Source: Evtepia gabavorous (GTDB lineage Bacteria; Bacillota; Clostridia; Oscillospirales; Oscillospiraceae). From it: 64,000 nt of DNA. The DNA is taken from the NCBI RefSeq assembly GCF_003425665.1, contig NZ_QQRQ01000007.1:55749-119748 (forward strand), read 5' to 3'. The notes beneath the pieces are model-generated. The model was not told the origin of the DNA. It worked only from the letters and a program-made list of their open reading frames with translations, and searched no databases. This document shows positions 1-8,393 of the stretch, piece by piece. How positions within the stretch are numbered: position 1 is the first letter of the stretch; each line of letters starts with the position of its first letter. Position numbers and translations under genes: made by a program.

Positions 1-2052
1 TATGGAAACGGAGCTGCACAGCACTATCAGTACGAAAATGCCATCAGCACATACCTTTGGCTTCGTTTTCCAGACAAATACTACATCTATAAATTCGGCG
101 AAGTAAAAACAGTCGCCAGCGAATTGGAATCGGACTATCGATTTAAGAAAGGTGCTTATGCCGACAATATTCGGAATTTTCTGAAGCTGTATGATGAGAT
201 CAGCGTGGCGCTGAAAGAAGATACGGAATTGGTGAACCTGTTCCAATCTCAGCTTACGGACACCTGCTATCCTGATCCGCAACTGAAAACGCTGACGATC
301 GATGTCGGTTTTTACATTAGCAGATATTATTCTCAGAAAGAGGCTTCCGCTGCTGCGACTACAGAATGGTATGGTTCAGATTATGACCCAGGTCTTTCTG
401 TTGATGACTGGTTGAAACTTCTGAAGGATGAAGCTGTCTTTACCACCGGTGCCCTTGAAATTATGAAACGTATGAAGGATTACGGTGGGGTGGCTTCCTG
501 CACACAGCTTGCCGTGAAATATGGAGAGACAAAGAACTTCTATAATTCAGGTTCTGTTGCATTGGCAAGGCGGGTATGCGATTCCACCGGCATCACCCCG
601 AATGCCAGAGAGGACGGTTCTATACAGTGGTGGACAATCCTATACACAGGCCGTGACGCAGGAAAGGATGAGGATGGAAGTTTTATTTGGAAGTTAAGAG
701 ACGAGCTTTCAGCAGCCCTTGATAAAGTAGATCTAAGTAGCATCGAATTGTATGTTGCAGCGGCTCCCGGAGAGCAGGATCACGGCTATTGGTGGCTGAA
801 TGCCAATCCAAAGATCTGGAGCTTTTCCGACATTGCGGTTGGCGAGGTTCAGGCATACACACTTTATAATGAGAACGGAAATAAGCGTCGTATCTTCCAG
901 AACTTCCTTGATGCGAAGGCTGGGGATATGATCATCGGATATGAATCGAATCCGGTGAAGCAGATCGTCGCCATCGGTCGCGTCAGCGCAGAGCAGGACG
1001 GCGAGAAGCTGTTCTTTGAAAAGGTCGAAGGCCTGACTTCACCGATTGATTATGCGACCTTGAGAGGATGCCCGGAACTGGAGCGTATGGAGTATTTTCA
1101 GAATCCGCAAGGTAGCCTGTTCAAGCTCACCAGAGGCGAATTTGACTTCATCTTCGATTTGATTCGTGAGGAAAATCCGGCAGCGCAGGAAGCCTCCATT
1201 GATGCTTACACAAAGAGCGATTTCCTCGATGAAGTGTACATGACCGAAAAACGCTACGAGAACCTTGTGGCTGTTCTCCGCAATAAGAAGAACATCATTC
1301 TGCAGGGTGCTCCCGGTGTTGGTAAGACTTTCGCCGCAAAACGTCTGGCGTGGTCCATGATGGGCGAAAAAGATGATAGCCGCATCGAGTTCGTACAGTT
1401 CCACCAGAACTATTCCTACGAAGACTTCATGATGGGCTATAAGCCGGTCGAGGACGGCTTTGAGTTGAAGTACGGTATTTTCTATCGTTTCTGCCAGAGG
1501 GCTGCCAACCAGCCGGACAAGGAGTTCTTCTTTATCATTGACGAAATCAACCGTGGCAACATGAGTAAAATCTTCGGTGAGTTGCTGATGCTGATCGAAA
1601 AGGACTACAGAGGCACAAAAGCGACTCTGGCCTATAATGGTCTCTCGTTCTCAGTGCCGAAGAATCTTTATATCATCGGCATGATGAACACGGCAGACCG
1701 TAGCCTTGCTATGATCGACTACGCGCTTCGTCGTCGTTTCAGCTTCTTTGAGGTGGAACCGGGCTTCGATTCCGAGGGATTCATTCATTATCAGAACGGT
1801 CTGAACAACGAGACGCTGAATGAACTTATTAACAAGGTGAAGGACCTGAACCGTGAGATCACTCTTGACAAGTCGTTGGGTAAGGGCTTCTGCATCGGCC
1901 ACAGCTATTTCTGCGGCAGGGATGTATGCACCGAGGAATGGCTGCACTCCATCGTTGACTATGACATTCTTCCGATGCTCAGCGAATACTGGTTCGACGA
2001 CGCCAATAAACTCCAGCGTTGGGAGAACATTCTGCAAGGTGTGTTTCAATGA
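1..2052 (+). CDS. mcrB: McrB-type GTPase of a McrBC restriction system, 5'-truncated by window edge
   Basis: This is the motor subunit of a modified-cytosine-dependent restriction system. The frame is open from base 1, so the true start lies outside the window; a TTG at 124 is inside the gene, because the residues before it (GAAQHYQYENAISTYLW) are good coding sequence. An EVE-like domain (YWWLNANPK) sits in the middle, the type of fold that reads modified bases. The C-terminal AAA+ module has Walker A GAPGVGKT, Walker B FFFIIDEINRGN and the McrB hallmark MMNTADRS. The next gene overlaps its stop codon (ATGA), as expected for a McrB-McrC pair. Family assignment is firm; the modified base recognised is unknown. 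Confidence 0.93.
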   Translation, partial: YGNGAAQHYQYENAISTYLWLRFPDKYYIYKFGEVKTVASELESDYRFKKGAYADNIRNFLKLYDEISVALKEDTELVNLFQSQLTDTCYPDPQLKTLTIDVGFYISRYYSQKEASAAATTEWYGSDYDPGLSVDDWLKLLKDEAVFTTGALEIMKRMKDYGGVASCTQLAVKYGETKNFYNSGSVALARRVCDSTGITPNAREDGSIQWWTILYTGRDAGKDEDGSFIWKLRDELSAALDKVDLSSIELYVAAAPGEQDHGYWWLNANPKIWSFSDIAVGEVQAYTLYNENGNKRRIFQNFLDAKAGDMIIGYESNPVKQIVAIGRVSAEQDGEKLFFEKVEGLTSPIDYATLRGCPELERMEYFQNPQGSLFKLTRGEFDFIFDLIREENPAAQEASIDAYTKSDFLDEVYMTEKRYENLVAVLRNKKNIILQGAPGVGKTFAAKRLAWSMMGEKDDSRIEFVQFHQNYSYEDFMMGYKPVEDGFELKYGIFYRFCQRAANQPDKEFFFIIDEINRGNMSKIFGELLMLIEKDYRGTKATLAYNGLSFSVPKNLYIIGMMNTADRSLAMIDYALRRRFSFFEVEPGFDSEGFIHYQNGLNNETLNELINKVKDLNREITLDKSLGKGFCIGHSYFCGRDVCTEEWLHSIVDYDILPMLSEYWFDDANKLQRWENILQGVFQ

Positions 2053-3107
2053 TTAAAGATAAGAGCATCTTCATAAAAAATATATACTATATGCTTTCGT
2101 ATGCCTTCACGACACTGAATCAAGGCGGCTATGAGGATATTGCCACTGAAGAGTTTGAGAACATGCACAACCTTTTTGCCGCAATTCTGGCGAAGGGCAT
2201 CAGCAGACAGTTGAAACAGGGTCTGTATCGGGAGTACCTGAACAGGAAAGAGGATGTTGCTGATGTTCGTGGCAAAATCGATATACCGGGAACCATACAG
2301 AATCGCCTCGCCAGGAAACGGGTACTGACCTGCGAGTATGACGAGCTTTCCGAAAACAACCTTCTAAATCAGATACTCAAAACGACTGTTATGCTTCTAC
2401 TCCGGCACACGCGGGTAGATCAAGAATACAAGAGTGATTTAAAGAAGGAAATGTTGTTCTTCTCGAATGTTGACACAATCGATCCAACCACGATCCGCTG
2501 GTCGGCTATTCGGTTCCAGAGGAACAACAATACCTACCGTATGCTCATCAGTCTGTGCCAGCTCATTTTGGAAGGAATGCTTCTGACGACTGACTCTGGA
2601 GAATACAAGCTGGCTTCCTTCGTAGATGAACAGCGCATGAACCGCCTGTACGAGAAGTTCATCCTCGAATACTATGCTAAAGAATGTCCGCAGGTGACAA
2701 CAACGGCCTCACAAATCCCATGGGCTTTGGATGATGGTATTGGGACGATGCTGCCAGTGATGCAGAGCGACATCATGCTGACCAAGGATGATACGGTTCT
2801 CATCATTGACGCCAAATACTATACGCATACGACGCAGACGCAGTACGATGTCCACACACTGCACTCTGGCAATCTGTATCAGATTTTCACTTACGTCAAG
2901 AACAAGGATACAGGGTTTGGTGATAAACCGCATACGGTTTCTGGTATGCTCCTTTATGCCGCAACGGATGAGGCTATTCAGCCGGACAACAGCTACCAGA
3001 TGAGTGGCAACAAGATTAGCGTCCGAACGCTTGACTTGAATCAAGAATTCTCCGAAATTGCTACTCAGTTAAATACGATTGTGGACGAACATTTTTCTGC
3101 CAGTTAA
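2049..3107 (+). CDS. mcrC: McrC-family nuclease subunit of McrBC
   Basis: McrC binds the McrB ring, stimulates its GTPase and supplies the PD-(D/E)XK nuclease. The protein has 352 residues from the ATG at 2049, which overlaps the mcrB stop. A longer reading from 2019 would run 34 bases into mcrB and is less likely. The N-terminal part (NIYYMLSYAF, later DVRGKIDI) is typical of the family. The nuclease core shows as MQSDIMLT followed by LIIDAKYY, giving the D...DxK catalytic set. The pair forms one translationally coupled unit. No third gene follows; the next feature is a tRNA on the other strand. Confidence 0.92.
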   Translation: MIKDKSIFIKNIYYMLSYAFTTLNQGGYEDIATEEFENMHNLFAAILAKGISRQLKQGLYREYLNRKEDVADVRGKIDIPGTIQNRLARKRVLTCEYDELSENNLLNQILKTTVMLLLRHTRVDQEYKSDLKKEMLFFSNVDTIDPTTIRWSAIRFQRNNNTYRMLISLCQLILEGMLLTTDSGEYKLASFVDEQRMNRLYEKFILEYYAKECPQVTTTASQIPWALDDGIGTMLPVMQSDIMLTKDDTVLIIDAKYYTHTTQTQYDVHTLHSGNLYQIFTYVKNKDTGFGDKPHTVSGMLLYAATDEAIQPDNSYQMSGNKISVRTLDLNQEFSEIATQLNTIVDEHFSAS

Positions 3108-3142
3108 AGCTCTATTGGAATTCCTTTTAATCTGCAAAGATG

Positions 3143-3188
3143 AAACGATAGCCCACAAATTAAACGATACCCATAAATCAAACGCTGG
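3143..3188 (+). repeat. Short tandem repeat downstream of mcrC
   Basis: Two and a half units beginning AAACGATA/AAACGCTGG repeat about every 18-19 bases (starts 3143, 3162, 3180). The function is unknown. The repeat lies between the McrBC genes and tRNA-Ala, a likely island edge. The rest of 3108-3308 shows no gene. Confidence 0.5.
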
Positions 3189-3308
3189 CCGCTACTGCTC
3201 GGCGCCTTTGCAGACTGGGTAGGCAACAGGCTATCGCTTTATCTGATGGAGGCTGGGACTGATAAAAGCCAGAAACCCCTTGAAATCAGGGCTTTTGGGC
3301 AAAAAGAA

Positions 3309-3351
3309 AGCACCGCAACCTTGATACCCATTGTATCAAAATTGCGGTGCT
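3309..3351 (-). terminator. Intrinsic terminator of tRNA-Ala
   Basis: The arms AGCACCGCAA and TTGCGGTGCT, with an inner GATAC/GTATC pairing, form a long hairpin just past the tRNA 3' end. On the minus strand it is followed by a T-rich run (TTTCTTTTT). Confidence 0.85.
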
Positions 3352-3355
3352 TCTT

Positions 3356-3432
3356 TGGTGGACCCGAAGGGGATCGAACCCTCGACCTTACGGATGCGAA
3401 CCGTACGCTCTCCCAGACTGAGCTACGGGCCC
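3356..3432 (-). tRNA. tRNA-Ala (anticodon CGC)
   Basis: A complete cloverleaf reads on the minus strand: acceptor GGGCCCG with CGGGTCC, D-arm GCTC...GAGC, anticodon stem TACGG/CCGTA with loop TTCGCAT, T-arm GAGGG TTCGATC CCCTT, and an encoded CCA end. The anticodon CGC reads GCG. The acceptor contains the G3-U70 wobble that identifies alanine tRNAs. A TATAAT at 3479-3484 on the minus strand is a possible -10 box. The position beside McrBC suggests an integration hot spot. Confidence 0.95.
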
Positions 3433-3488
3433 AAATCAACAGTTCCAAAAACAGAACAGGAAAACAAAGCAATATGAAATTATAGGTG

Positions 3489-3533
3489 TGGCAGAAAACC
3501 GAACCCTTTGCGCTCCCAACCGCGCTACAGGCC
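3489..3533 (-). pseudogene. Decayed tRNA remnant lacking the anticodon arm
   Basis: On the minus strand the sequence begins GGGCCTGTA like a tRNA acceptor, continues with a D-arm GCGC GGTTGGGA GCGC, then jumps to a T-arm-like AGGGTTCGGTT. The anticodon arm is gone and the acceptor no longer pairs. It lies about 60 bases upstream of the intact tRNA-Ala, which also begins GGGCC and is preceded by similar bases. It is probably a relic of a tandem tRNA or of an integration/deletion event. Confidence 0.6.
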
Positions 3534-3689
3534 CAAATGCTTTAAGCAAGACTATATTATATCAGGAGAATTTAAAAAGTAAAGTCTTTTTTGAAGAAAA
3601 AACCGGAAAAATTTTAGAGGCGGGGAGAGAAATAGAGAAGCCCTGTGTGAAAAACAGAAAAAGAAGTGAAAGATTTTTGAGAGAGCTTC

Positions 3690-3718
3690 TTGATTCTTTT
3701 GGGAAAATGATGTACAAT
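3690..3718 (+). promoter_or_regulatory. Sigma-A promoter of the SRP RNA gene
   Basis: TTGATT (3690-3695), a 17-base spacer and TACAAT (3713-3718) predict transcription start near 3725, just before the first conserved pairing of the SRP RNA. Confidence 0.8.
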
Positions 3719-3724
3719 ACAAGC

Positions 3725-4066
3725 CAACAGTCTGCCAGATACCGTATCGGTGTCGGGCATGGCCGCACTAGTCGGGGAGATAGCGGTGCCCTGTACCTGC
3801 AATCCGCTGTAGCAGGGATGAATCCCGGACCCCCGGAGGCCTCTTGTTTCGTTAGTTGCCGGTAAGCGGTGATGATAAATCGGTCCTGCGCAACGCAGCA
3901 CTGTGAACCGTGTCAGGCGGGGAACCGAGCAGCACTAAGCAGAACGCCGCGTGTGCCGCGGGTTTGCCGGTTTTGAGCTGGCTGCCGGTGAGACAGGAAT
4001 GAGAGGTCCTTCAAAGGCCGGTGTGCGGTCCTGCCGGATCCCGAATGTGTCTGGCGGACTGATTTT
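3725..4066 (+). ncRNA. ffs: Signal recognition particle RNA, large (Alu-containing) bacterial type
   Basis: The RNA scaffolds Ffh for co-translational membrane targeting. The Alu-like part is seen at 3758-3820 (GGGCATGGCCGCAC, GCAATCCGCTGTAGCAGGG). The Ffh-binding hairpin is GTCAGGCGGGGAACCGAGCAGC with a GGAA tetraloop near 3912-3935. The ends pair: CAGTCTGCCAGATAC near 3728 with GTGTCTGGCGGACTG ending about 4061, followed by a T run. At roughly 335-340 nt it is longer than the about 270 nt of the Bacillus RNA. The place directly upstream of dnaX is conserved in Firmicutes. Ends are approximate. Confidence 0.9.
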
Positions 4067-4088
4067 TGTGGGCAGAGGAGGAGAGCGG

Positions 4089-5900
4089 GTGTATCAGGCG
4101 CTTTATCGCAAGTGGCGCCCCCGCACCTTTGACGAGGTGGTGGGGCAGCCCCATATCACAGAGACGCTGAAACGGCAAGTGGCGACGGGACGTTTATCCC
4201 ATGCCTACCTCTTTACGGGAACCCGGGGGACTGGAAAGACCACCTGTGCCAAGATCTTGGCTCGGGCGGTGAACTGTGAGCATCCTGTGGACGGCAATCC
4301 CTGCAATGCCTGCCCCGCCTGTCTGGGAATTGAGAACGGTTCTATCCTGGACGTTTTAGAATTGGACGCCGCCTCCAACAACGGGGTCGATCAGATTCGC
4401 GCGCTGCGGGACGAGGCGGCCTATACGCCGGCGGCGGTGCGTAAGCGGGTCTATATTGTGGATGAGGTTCACATGCTGTCCACAGCGGCATTCAATGCGC
4501 TGCTGAAGATTCTGGAGGAGCCTCCGGCCCATTTGATGTTTATTTTGGCCACGACCGAACTGCATAAGGTGCCCGCCACCATCAAATCCCGGTGTCAGCA
4601 ATTTGCCTTTAAGCGGATCTCTCCTAAGGCGTTGGCAGGGCGACTGGATTATGTTGCCCGCCAGGAGGGAATTCCGTTGTCAACACCTGCCGCGGAGCTT
4701 CTGGCCCGTCTGGCCGATGGTGGGCTGCGGGATGGATTGTCTTTGCTGGATCAGTGCAGCGGGGCAGAGGGAGAGCTCAACGAAACCGTTGTTTTGGACG
4801 TTTTGGGATTGGCGGGAAATCGTCGAACCGCCGAACTTTTGGACTGTGTGGCCCGGGAGGACACCGCCGGCGCGTTGGAGGCGCTGGATGGCCTTTATCG
4901 GGATGGTAAGGACATGGGGGCGTTGCTGGGAGAGCTTGCGGCATTGGTCCGGGATCTTCTGATTCGGAAAACCGCGCCGGAGGGCGGCCAGGGACTTCTG
5001 ACAGGAGGGTATGAGGAGCGCACCATCCGACAGCTGCTCCAGCGGTTTACCTCCGGGGAGCTGGTGCAGATCATGACTCTTTTGCAGAGAGCACAGGCAG
5101 AACTGTACCGTAGCAGCAGCCGGCGCTTCGACGTTGAGCTCTGCCTAATTCGGCTTTGCGACCGCCGTTTGTCTGAGACCGAGGAGGGGATTTTGTCCCG
5201 CCTCAGCCGTTTAGAGGAACAGCTGTCTCAGGGAAGCATCCCGATACAGCAGGAGAAAATCGTCTCGCCGCCAGAGGAGAACGCTTCTTCAAAGGAACCA
5301 ATTCCTGCGGAGGAGACACCGCCGTGGGTGCCGGTGTCTCCCCAGGAGGAAGAGGAGACGTTTGTCTTTTCGGAGGAGGATGTGCCCCCTTGGGAGGACG
5401 CTGGATTTTCCTCTGGCCCATTCGATGTGCCGGCTCTGTCTCCCGACGTAAAGATGGACAGAGAGAAAAAAATGCTGACGGCGAATGATGAACAGCGGGG
5501 GAGGCATCCATCGGAAGAGGTGCCTTCAGGACAGTGGCCGGCCTTTTTGGCTACCCTGCGGGATTTGCCGCCTATGGTGCATTCCTTTTTGCACAAGCCA
5601 GAGTCTGTAACGGGAACCTTTGAGGAGAGGACCCTTACGCTGTGGGTGGATTCAGAACTGACGAAAGGATTCCTCAGCAGGGGAGATACCCCTTCCCTCC
5701 TGGAACGTGCGGCAGAGGCCTATCTGGGGCAGCCCCGGCGGGTGGTTTTCAAAGTGGGAAAACCGGAACCGGCGGAACGGCGGAATCCCTCTGCCTCTCA
5801 AGCATTGTCCCATGCGGAAGTCCAGACTCCGCCGGAAGGGGATAAATTTGATGATCTGCTGGCCTTAGGCCGGCAATTTGGAAATTTTACCGTGAAATAA
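4089..5900 (+). CDS. dnaX: DNA polymerase III subunits gamma/tau (clamp loader)
   Basis: This is the AAA+ ATPase of the clamp loader, which loads the sliding clamp during replication. The GTG at 4089 is chosen because it follows AGGAGGAGAG and gives the standard N-terminus YQALYRKWRPRTFDEVVGQ, 603 residues in all. A start further upstream would run into the SRP RNA. Visible motifs are Walker A GTRGTGKT, a four-cysteine zinc module (CEHP..CNACPAC), Walker B VDEVHMLS and the sensor region TTELHKVPATIKSRCQQF. The acidic, proline-rich stretch near residues 380-470 is the linker to the tau-like tail. It is followed after 25 bases by ybaB. Confidence 0.96.
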   Translation: MYQALYRKWRPRTFDEVVGQPHITETLKRQVATGRLSHAYLFTGTRGTGKTTCAKILARAVNCEHPVDGNPCNACPACLGIENGSILDVLELDAASNNGVDQIRALRDEAAYTPAAVRKRVYIVDEVHMLSTAAFNALLKILEEPPAHLMFILATTELHKVPATIKSRCQQFAFKRISPKALAGRLDYVARQEGIPLSTPAAELLARLADGGLRDGLSLLDQCSGAEGELNETVVLDVLGLAGNRRTAELLDCVAREDTAGALEALDGLYRDGKDMGALLGELAALVRDLLIRKTAPEGGQGLLTGGYEERTIRQLLQRFTSGELVQIMTLLQRAQAELYRSSSRRFDVELCLIRLCDRRLSETEEGILSRLSRLEEQLSQGSIPIQQEKIVSPPEENASSKEPIPAEETPPWVPVSPQEEEETFVFSEEDVPPWEDAGFSSGPFDVPALSPDVKMDREKKMLTANDEQRGRHPSEEVPSGQWPAFLATLRDLPPMVHSFLHKPESVTGTFEERTLTLWVDSELTKGFLSRGDTPSLLERAAEAYLGQPRRVVFKVGKPEPAERRNPSASQALSHAEVQTPPEGDKFDDLLALGRQFGNFTVK

Positions 5901-5925
5901 ACTGGATTAAAGGAGCGAGAACACG

Positions 5926-6297
5926 ATGGCAAAAGGTTATGGACGTCCCCCAATGGGCCGGAAAGGCGGCAAAGGAATGGGCATGGGAATGCCCGGCCTG
6001 AACATGGATATGATTAAGCAGGCCCAAAAAATGCAGGCAGATATGGAGCGAACCCAGGCGGAGCTCCAGGAGAAGGAATACACCGCCACGGCGGGCGGCG
6101 GCGTGGTCTCCGCCACAGTGGATGGCAAGCATACGCTGAAGGCATTGACCATCGACCCCGAGGCAGTGGACCCGGAGGATGTGGAAATGCTCCAGGATAT
6201 GGTGATTGCTGCGGTCAATGAAGCGGTTCGGGCGGCCATGGAGGACATGAGCTCCAGCATGGGAAAAATTACCGGCGGAATGAATTTGCCCTTCTGA
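5926..6297 (+). CDS. ybaB: YbaB/EbfC-family nucleoid-associated protein
   Basis: This small DNA-binding dimer of 123 residues usually accompanies dnaX and recR. The N-terminus is Gly/Met-rich (GRKGGKGMGMGMPG), then come the family core MIKQAQKMQADMERTQAEL and the C-terminal GITGGMNLPF-like end (KITGGMNLPF). AAAGGAG precedes the ATG. The usual downstream partner recR is absent here; a 2-hydroxyacid dehydrogenase follows after 24 bases instead. Confidence 0.94.
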   Translation: MAKGYGRPPMGRKGGKGMGMGMPGLNMDMIKQAQKMQADMERTQAELQEKEYTATAGGGVVSATVDGKHTLKALTIDPEAVDPEDVEMLQDMVIAAVNEAVRAAMEDMSSSMGKITGGMNLPF

Positions 6298-6321
6298 GCG
6301 GGAGAAGAGGAGGAAGGTTCC

Positions 6322-7278
6322 ATGAAGATTACATTGCTGGAGCCCCTTGGCATTCCAGAAGAAGTGTTGGCACGGTATCAGTCCTGCCTGGAAAAGAGGG
6401 GACACCAGTTCACCGCCTATGGAGAGAAGACCACTGACCCGGCTGAGCTCATCCGCCGCACCGGGGAGAGTGAGATTGTCATTCTTGCCAATAACCCCTA
6501 TCCTGCGGAAGTGGTGGAGGCTGCGCCAAACCTTAAAATGCTGGATGTGGCATTCACAGGGATTGACCATGTGGCCCTGGATGCCTGCAAGCGAAAGGGC
6601 GTAATGCTCTGCAATGCCGCTGGATATTCAACGCAGTGTGTGGCGGAGCTTGCCATTGGCTTGACCATCGCCTGCCTGCGGAACATGCCGGACTGTGAAA
6701 CGGCTGTCCGAACCGGCGGCGTAGGCGGGGCGCTCCGTGGCCGCGAAATTGGAGGGTGTACTGTGGGCATTGTGGGAACCGGCGCCATTGGAACCATGAC
6801 AGCCCGGTTGTTCCAGGCTTTTGGTGCCAAGGTTATTGCCTATTCCCGCACGGTTCGTCCCGAGGTAGAGGAGATGGGGATTTCCTATGTCTCCTTGGAA
6901 ACACTGATGGCGCAGAGTGACATTGTGTCCCTGCATTTGCCCAGCAATCCTCAGACCAAGGGGATGATCTCAAGGGCCATGCTGCAAAAGATGAAACCCA
7001 CGGCCATTCTCATCAATGTGGCCCGAGGCGCTGTTGTGGACAATACCGCTTTGGCGGAAGCACTGAACCAGGAAAAGATTGCTGGGGCTGGTATTGATGT
7101 ATTTGATATGGAACCGCCCCTTCCGGAAACGTATCCTCTTTTGAGGGCAAAACACACCGTTCTAACCCCTCATGTGGCCTTTGCCACAGAGGAAAGTATG
7201 CTTCGGCGTGCGGAGATTGTGTTCCGGAATGTGGAGGCCTACCTGGACGGGTGTCCTGAAAATGTGTGCCCCCTTTGA
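6322..7278 (+). CDS. D-isomer-specific 2-hydroxyacid dehydrogenase (NAD-dependent)
   Basis: The family interconverts 2-oxoacids and D-2-hydroxyacids with NAD(H). The protein has 318 residues with a Rossmann fingerprint GIVGTGAIG near residue 150, a catalytic Arg in NVARGAVVD, a Glu in GIDVFDMEPP and a His in LTPHVAFAT, so the catalytic triad is intact. The close spacing to ybaB suggests co-transcription, and a strong terminator follows. The substrate cannot be read from sequence; candidates include phosphoglycerate-like acids and 2-hydroxyacids feeding the dehydratase system at 33-36 kb. The latter link is speculative. Confidence 0.88.
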   Translation: MKITLLEPLGIPEEVLARYQSCLEKRGHQFTAYGEKTTDPAELIRRTGESEIVILANNPYPAEVVEAAPNLKMLDVAFTGIDHVALDACKRKGVMLCNAAGYSTQCVAELAIGLTIACLRNMPDCETAVRTGGVGGALRGREIGGCTVGIVGTGAIGTMTARLFQAFGAKVIAYSRTVRPEVEEMGISYVSLETLMAQSDIVSLHLPSNPQTKGMISRAMLQKMKPTAILINVARGAVVDNTALAEALNQEKIAGAGIDVFDMEPPLPETYPLLRAKHTVLTPHVAFATEESMLRRAEIVFRNVEAYLDGCPENVCPL

Positions 7279-7296
7279 TGGAAGAAGAGAAGAAGA

Positions 7297-7339
7297 AACT
7301 CCCTTTGTACTCTGAGAAACGGAGACAAAGGGAGTTTTT
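7297..7339. terminator. Bidirectional intrinsic terminator
   Basis: AAACTCCCTTTGT pairs with ACAAAGGGAGTTT, with T runs on both strands. It serves the dehydrogenase on plus and the glycosylase on minus. Confidence 0.88.
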
Positions 7340-7349
7340 ATATGCTGCA

Positions 7350-7931
7350 TTATTCCGGGCGAGGGGAGAAACTATCCGGGCAGAGTTCTCGTACTTTGGC
7401 TTGAATGCCTTTTAGGTCTACAAAAGTATCCGGACCTTTCAGGGGGTCCCGCAGGACCGCAGAGGGGTGATAAATGGCAGTCATTTGCACGCCGGCCCGG
7501 TCGAACCATTGCCCATGCTGCTTGGTAATACGAAATCCCTTGTCAATGATCCGCATGGCGGCGATTCGGCCCAAACAAACGATGATTTTGGGGCGGATCA
7601 AGGCCGTTTGGGCGCGGAGATAACCAATACAGGCGTCCTGCTCTGTGTTCAAGGGGTCCCGATTGCGGGGCGGGCGGCATTTGACGATGTTGGCGATGTA
7701 GACCTTGGAGCGGTCCAGGTCAATCAGGGACAACATCAAATCCAGAAGTTTTCCGGCGGGGCCTACGAAGGGCTCCCCCTGCAAATCTTCCTGCTCACCG
7801 GGACCTTCTCCAATGAATAAAATGTCTGCCTGCCGGTTTCCCACGCCGAAGACAACGTTGGTGCGGGTCTCTGACAGGGGGCAGTTTTGACATTGCCGGC
7901 ATCGAGCCTCTAATTCTTCCCAGGTGACCAT
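7350..7931 (-). CDS. Family-4 uracil-DNA glycosylase ([4Fe-4S])
   Basis: The enzyme removes uracil from DNA. The start is set at the ATG at 7931, preceded by AGGAGG at a 6-base spacing, giving 193 residues; a longer reading to 8018 has no such signal. Motifs are the cysteine cluster [13 protein letters not shown] at the N-terminus, [20 protein letters not shown] (water-activating and uracil pocket), [13 protein letters not shown] with the later Cys in EQDACIGYL (cluster ligands) and [10 protein letters not shown] with the conserved His. It may be transcribed after spoVAE, 93 bases upstream, but probably has its own expression. Confidence 0.93.
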   Translation of the reverse strand: MVTWEELEARCRQCQNCPLSETRTNVVFGVGNRQADILFIGEGPGEQEDLQGEPFVGPAGKLLDLMLSLIDLDRSKVYIANIVKCRPPRNRDPLNTEQDACIGYLRAQTALIRPKIIVCLGRIAAMRIIDKGFRITKQHGQWFDRAGVQMTAIYHPSAVLRDPLKGPDTFVDLKGIQAKVRELCPDSFSPRPE

Positions 7932-8024
7932 AAGGCGCCTCCTCGTCCGTGCTTGGCGAAACATGAAGTTTCCCGTCGATGTTGCAAACATTATACCAGC
8001 CGGAGGGAGAAAAGGCAACGGGGA

Positions 8025-8393
8025 TCAGGTTTTTGGCTTCGACTTAAAGAGGACAGCGGCAAGGTAGCCGAAGAAGACAGCAGCGGTGATCCCCCCTGCG
8101 GCAGCGGTCACGCCGCCCAATAAGGTCCCCAGGAAACCGCTTTCTGCGACTGCCTTGGACACCCCGCGGGCCAGGTTATATCCAAAGCCTGTGAGAGGGA
8201 CCGTAGCACCTGCACCGCAAAGCTCTACCAGATGTCCGTACAGTCCTGTGGCGCCCAGGATGACACCCACCACCACGTAAAGAACGAGAATTCGTGCCGG
8301 GGTGAGCTTGGTTTTGTCAATCAAGATCTGTCCGATGAGACAGAGAATGCCGCCGCAGAGGAAGGCGGCCAAATAGGTGCTGGCGTCACTCAT
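8025..8393 (-). CDS. spoVAE: Stage V sporulation protein AE (SpoVAEb type), membrane protein
   Basis: It belongs to the spore inner-membrane channel that moves Ca-dipicolinate during spore maturation and germination. The 122 residues begin at the ATG at 8393 with AGGAGG upstream. Three or four membrane spans are visible (YLAAFLCGGILCLIGQILID, ILVLYVVVGVILGATGLYG, and GTLLGGVTAAAGGITAAVF). The ATG overlaps the spoVAD stop (ATGA), so the two are coupled. A spoVAC gene, the usual first member, is not adjacent. Confidence 0.92.
   Translation of the reverse strand: MSDASTYLAAFLCGGILCLIGQILIDKTKLTPARILVLYVVVGVILGATGLYGHLVELCGAGATVPLTGFGYNLARGVSKAVAESGFLGTLLGGVTAAAGGITAAVFFGYLAAVLFKSKPKT

Noticed and set aside
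124..2052. mcrB starting at the TTG at 124
   Set aside because: The frame is open to base 1 and the upstream residues continue the McrB N-terminal pattern, so the gene is cut by the window.
3488..3865. 125-residue reading frame on plus
   Set aside because: It crosses the tRNA remnant and the SRP promoter and 5' end, with no protein-like features.
3951..4088. N-terminal extension of DnaX
   Set aside because: It lies inside the SRP RNA; the GTG at 4089 with its ribosome binding site gives the standard N-terminus.
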